Shown here: piece after piece, positions 61,270-64,000 of the stretch | Numbering within the stretch: the first letter of the stretch is position 1 | Layout of the letters: each line of letters begins with the position of its first letter | Assembly (NCBI RefSeq): GCF_000631985.1 | Contig: NZ_JFYN01000044.1 | Span: 1-64,000, forward strand | DNA from: Pseudomonas sp. RIT288 | Lineage (GTDB): Bacteria; Pseudomonadota; Gammaproteobacteria; Pseudomonadales; Pseudomonadaceae | Reading direction: 5' to 3' | Length of the DNA stretch: 64,000 bases | Notes under the pieces: generated by a model | Told to the model about the DNA's origin: nothing | Databases searched by the model: none | Seen by the model: only the letters and a program-made list of their open reading frames with translations | Translations under genes and position numbers: made by a program

Positions 61270-63363
61270 TTGATCAAGTTCAGGATCGTCATTCTGCTGG
61301 GAGCGCTGCTGATGCTCGGCACCAGCGAACTCGAAGCCGCGGCGCTGCCGGGCCTTCCGGCCGCTGCTGAAGAACCGGCCAAACCCGAGCCGATTGTGCA
61401 GGGTGGTTTGCTCGGTGCGATCAGTTCGAGCATCGACGACGTGCAGGACAAGCTCGATCTCAACGAACACTTGGTCGACGCTTGGCGGCTGCGTGCCGAT
61501 CGCGCGGCGGATGAGGTCGACAAGCTGGTCAACCAGCCGTCGAACCGATCCGGCTGGAGTGTCGCCGGGGATTTCCTGACGCTGTCCGGCGTGTGGCTTG
61601 GCGCCTTCGCGTTGCTTACGGTGCTCGGCAGCCTGCTGGCCAAGCGGCTGAGTCAGGGGCGTTGGTTGCGTACCCGCCAGCGCAGTCAGGACTTGGTCGG
61701 GTACTTGCTGCCGTACACGCTGCCAGCGCTGATCTGCCTGCCGCTGACGCTGTACGTCAGCCACTTTCTGCAGGCCTCGGTTGGGCGGGCGCTGGCGCTG
61801 TGTTTTGCCTACGCCACCAGCAGCGGGATTTTCTCCACCTCGATGCTTTTGTGCGTGGTGGTGATGTTCAACGTCGGGCACAAACGGTCGGCCGCGCGGA
61901 TCATCCGCGACTACTGCCCGAAACCGCTGTTCCTGATCGGTTTTCTCGCCGCCCTCAGTGATGCGTTGACCAGCCCACAGATCGCCCGTCAGTTGGGCGG
62001 TAACATCACCAGCAGCGTCGCGGTGTTCACCGGGCTGATCGCCTCGATCATCTTCGGTCTGCTGGTGATTCGCCTGCGTCGGCCGGTGGCGCATCTGATT
62101 CGTAACCGACCGCTGGCGCAACGTCTGAAACAGCCGTCGCTGCAGGAGTCGCTGCGGATTTTTTCCGGGCTCTGGTATTGGCCGATTGTGCTGATGGTGC
62201 TGGTTTCGGCGGTCAATCTGATCGGTATCGGCGAAGACAATCAAAAGGCCCTGCGTTGTGCGCTGTTCACCACCGTGCTGCTGATCGGCACGGTGTTCCT
62301 CAGCACCATCCTCCAACACGTGTTCAAGTCGCGAAAAGCCGAAGCGATCCAGCGCAGCAGCGCTTACAAGGAACGCTTTCTCAGCCTGTTGCACGCCTTG
62401 CTGCGGATTGTCATTGCGATTGCCTTCATCGACATTCTCGGACGGATCTGGGGCGTTTCACTGCTCGACTTCGCCCAGAGCAGCACGATTGGCCGGGCGA
62501 TCAGCAATGCGTTGAGCAGCATCGGCCTGATCTTCCTCGTCACGTGGCTGTTGTGGGTGGTGCTCGACACGGCGATTCAGGAAGCATTGAAACCACCGGT
62601 GAGCAAACGCTCGTCGCGTCAGCCCAGCACCCGGGTGAAAACTATCCTGCCGCTGCTGCGCAACGCGATCAAAATCATCCTGGTGGTGATCTGCGCGATC
62701 ACCACCATGGCCAACCTCGGCATCAACGTTGCGCCACTGTTGGCCGGTGCCGGGGTGGTCGGTCTGGCGATCGGTTTCGGTTCGCAGCAACTGGTGCAGG
62801 ACGTGATCACCGGGCTGTTCATCATCATCGAAGACACCCTGTCGATCGGCGACTGGGTGGTGCTCGATTCCGGGCATGCCGGCACGGTCGAGGGCCTGAC
62901 CATCCGCACCCTGCGCCTGCGTGACGGCAAGGGGTTTGTACACTCGGTGCCGTTCGGCCAGATCAAGGCTGTGACCAACCAGTCACGGCAGTTCGCCTAT
63001 GCGTTTTTCTCGGTGCAGTTCACCTACGACACCGATGTCGACAAGGCCATCGAGCTGATCCGCGAGACTGGTGATTCGATCCGTGAAGACCCGTTCCTCA
63101 AGTACAACCTGCAAGGGCCGCTGGATGTGTTCGGGGTGGACAGGATGGACTTGAACGGCGTGGTGCTGACCGCGCAATTCCGTACCGTGTCGGGCGGGCA
63201 ATATGCGGTGAGCCGGGCGTTCAACCAGCGTTTGAAAAAGCTTGTGGATAACAGCCCTGACGTGCATTTTGCGCAGACTTATCCACAGCAGGTTTTGTTG
63301 CCCAAGCGGCAGGGTGAGGGGGCGCTGGTGGCGAGCGAGGTGCCGCAGGAATCGCGGACTTGA
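61270..63363 (+). CDS. MscS-family mechanosensitive channel (YbiO-like)
   Basis: About 697 aa. N-terminal signal peptide (IKFRIVILLGALLMLGTSELEAAA), a periplasmic segment, around ten TM helices and a C-terminal MscS core: the pore helix LLAGAGVVGLAIGFGSQQLVQD, then the beta domain (GDWVVLDSGHAGTVEGLTIRTLRLR). Opens under membrane tension to release solutes at osmotic downshock. The frame is open back to 61135 through a repeat, so I chose TTG 61270, which follows AGAGGG and begins at the signal peptide. The start is uncertain. Confidence 0.82.
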   Translation: MIKFRIVILLGALLMLGTSELEAAALPGLPAAAEEPAKPEPIVQGGLLGAISSSIDDVQDKLDLNEHLVDAWRLRADRAADEVDKLVNQPSNRSGWSVAGDFLTLSGVWLGAFALLTVLGSLLAKRLSQGRWLRTRQRSQDLVGYLLPYTLPALICLPLTLYVSHFLQASVGRALALCFAYATSSGIFSTSMLLCVVVMFNVGHKRSAARIIRDYCPKPLFLIGFLAALSDALTSPQIARQLGGNITSSVAVFTGLIASIIFGLLVIRLRRPVAHLIRNRPLAQRLKQPSLQESLRIFSGLWYWPIVLMVLVSAVNLIGIGEDNQKALRCALFTTVLLIGTVFLSTILQHVFKSRKAEAIQRSSAYKERFLSLLHALLRIVIAIAFIDILGRIWGVSLLDFAQSSTIGRAISNALSSIGLIFLVTWLLWVVLDTAIQEALKPPVSKRSSRQPSTRVKTILPLLRNAIKIILVVICAITTMANLGINVAPLLAGAGVVGLAIGFGSQQLVQDVITGLFIIIEDTLSIGDWVVLDSGHAGTVEGLTIRTLRLRDGKGFVHSVPFGQIKAVTNQSRQFAYAFFSVQFTYDTDVDKAIELIRETGDSIREDPFLKYNLQGPLDVFGVDRMDLNGVVLTAQFRTVSGGQYAVSRAFNQRLKKLVDNSPDVHFAQTYPQQVLLPKRQGEGALVASEVPQESRT

Positions 63364-63392
63364 TTTCAGGTTTGGTGTTGGTAGTACCGGCC

Positions 63393-63463
63393 TCATCGCG
63401 AGCAGGCTCACTCCTACAGGGGGGAACGCAGTCCAAAGTAGGAGTGAGCCCGCTCGCGATAGC
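63393..63463. repeat. Palindromic intergenic repeat, family 2
   Basis: TCATCGCGAGCAGGCTCACT then CCTACA, spacer, GTAGGAGTGAGCCCGCTCGC then GATAG. Second copy of the 55484 family, again between convergent 3' ends. Confidence 0.88.
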
Positions 63464-63479
63464 GCCAAAACAATCGACA

Positions 63480-64000
63480 TCAATGCCGGATCAGCTTGCT
63501 GCGCACCTGCTCCATGCAGATCTGATCCAGCTCCAGCCAAAACTGTTGCTTGCCGGCAATCTCTGCAGCAACCGGCACGCCATCGCGATACACCAGCCGA
63601 TTACTCGCCAGTGCCGGCACTTTTGCCCCCGGCAACAACGTCCCGGCCAGGTTCAACGGATCCACTCCGCACACCGTGATCAAACTGCCGTCATGCGCTC
63701 GCCGCCGAACCTCCCGCAGCAACGGAATCGCCTCGGGCAAGGCAAACTGTTCCCCCGCCAGGCCACTGACAAAGCGCCCGCCGCGAATCTCGCCACGGGC
63801 CTCCAGCCGATGAAACGTGCGCAGTAATTCGCGCCAGCTCGGCAGCCAATCCGCCTCGCGCTCCAGCAGGCGCCAGAACACTACGCCATAGCGGCGCAGC
63901 AACGTCATGGCGACATGTTCGAGGGTTTCTGCTGACGCCATCTGGCCGCTTTCCAGCAGTGGACCGCGCCGCAACAACGCCCAGCGACCGGCATCGTCCA
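63480..64000 (-). CDS. lhr: Lhr-type ATP-dependent helicase, C-terminal part only
   Basis: The reading frame enters at the right edge (DDAGRWALLRRGPLL) and ends at 63480, giving about 173 C-terminal residues. The pattern LLRRYGVVFWRLLEREADWLP, then LLRTFHRLEARGEIRGGRFV and the ending DPLNLAGTLLPGAKVPA, is that of the C-terminal region of long Lhr helicases (about 1400 aa), superfamily 2 enzymes involved in DNA repair. The motor domains lie outside the window. Confidence 0.82.
   Translation of the reverse strand, partial: DDAGRWALLRRGPLLESGQMASAETLEHVAMTLLRRYGVVFWRLLEREADWLPSWRELLRTFHRLEARGEIRGGRFVSGLAGEQFALPEAIPLLREVRRRAHDGSLITVCGVDPLNLAGTLLPGAKVPALASNRLVYRDGVPVAAEIAGKQQFWLELDQICMEQVRSKLIRH

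Overview
The window is chromosomal DNA of a Pseudomonas, most likely the P. fluorescens group. Evidence: the block from birA to ssb has the P. aeruginosa gene order (birA-coaX, tRNA-Tyr/Gly/Thr-tuf-tRNA-Trp, secE-nusG, rpl-rpoBC, str, S10/spc/alpha, katA-ftnA-uvrA-MFS-ssb). Protein lengths fit the genus (RpoC 1399 aa, RpoA 333 aa), and the second half carries palindromic intergenic repeats of the kind scattered through P. fluorescens genomes.

Positions 1-34.6 kb are core information-processing genes, all on the + strand. They comprise the 3' end of an rRNA operon (5S), biotin and CoA genes (birA, coaX), four tRNAs, two nearly identical EF-Tu genes, secE/nusG, the L11-L1 and L10-L7/L12-rpoBC units, the str operon and one long S10-spc-alpha ribosomal protein cluster ending at rplQ. 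Punctuation is visible in the DNA: hairpin terminators, a rplL-rpoB attenuator, an L10-type leader, and consensus-like promoters before the tRNAs, rpsL, rpsJ and rpsH.

Positions 34.7-41.8 kb hold oxidative stress and DNA maintenance genes: katA, a heme-ligand-less bacterioferritin (ftnA type), uvrA on the - strand, a YajR-like transporter and ssb. From 42.0 to 46.5 kb, on the - strand, lies a six-gene module in the same order as E. coli yjfIJKLMC (DUF2170, PspA/IM30, DUF2491, DUF350, DUF1190, glutathionylspermidine-synthase-like ATP-grasp). It is preceded by two identical 12-bp palindromes that look like operators. A cysteine hydrolase and a divergent GlxA-type regulator follow.

Positions 48.4-53.4 kb are the accessory part. 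A 1134-aa protein has a Cap4/DUF4297-like nuclease domain, a P-loop STAND/NACHT-like ATPase and a long helical C-terminus, the layout of bacterial NLR-like antiphage proteins. It is followed by an unrecognised 512-aa lipoprotein. This pair is the best candidate for an undescribed system.

Positions 53.6-64 kb return to household genes: a DUF3182 protein with an overlapping alpha/beta hydrolase, a four-gene ATGA-coupled operon (DUF72, ybhP, clsB/ybhO, ybhN), an AraJ-type MFS exporter, a YbiO-like mechanosensitive channel, and the 3' end of an Lhr-type helicase running off the edge. At least three families of long palindromic repeats sit between these genes.
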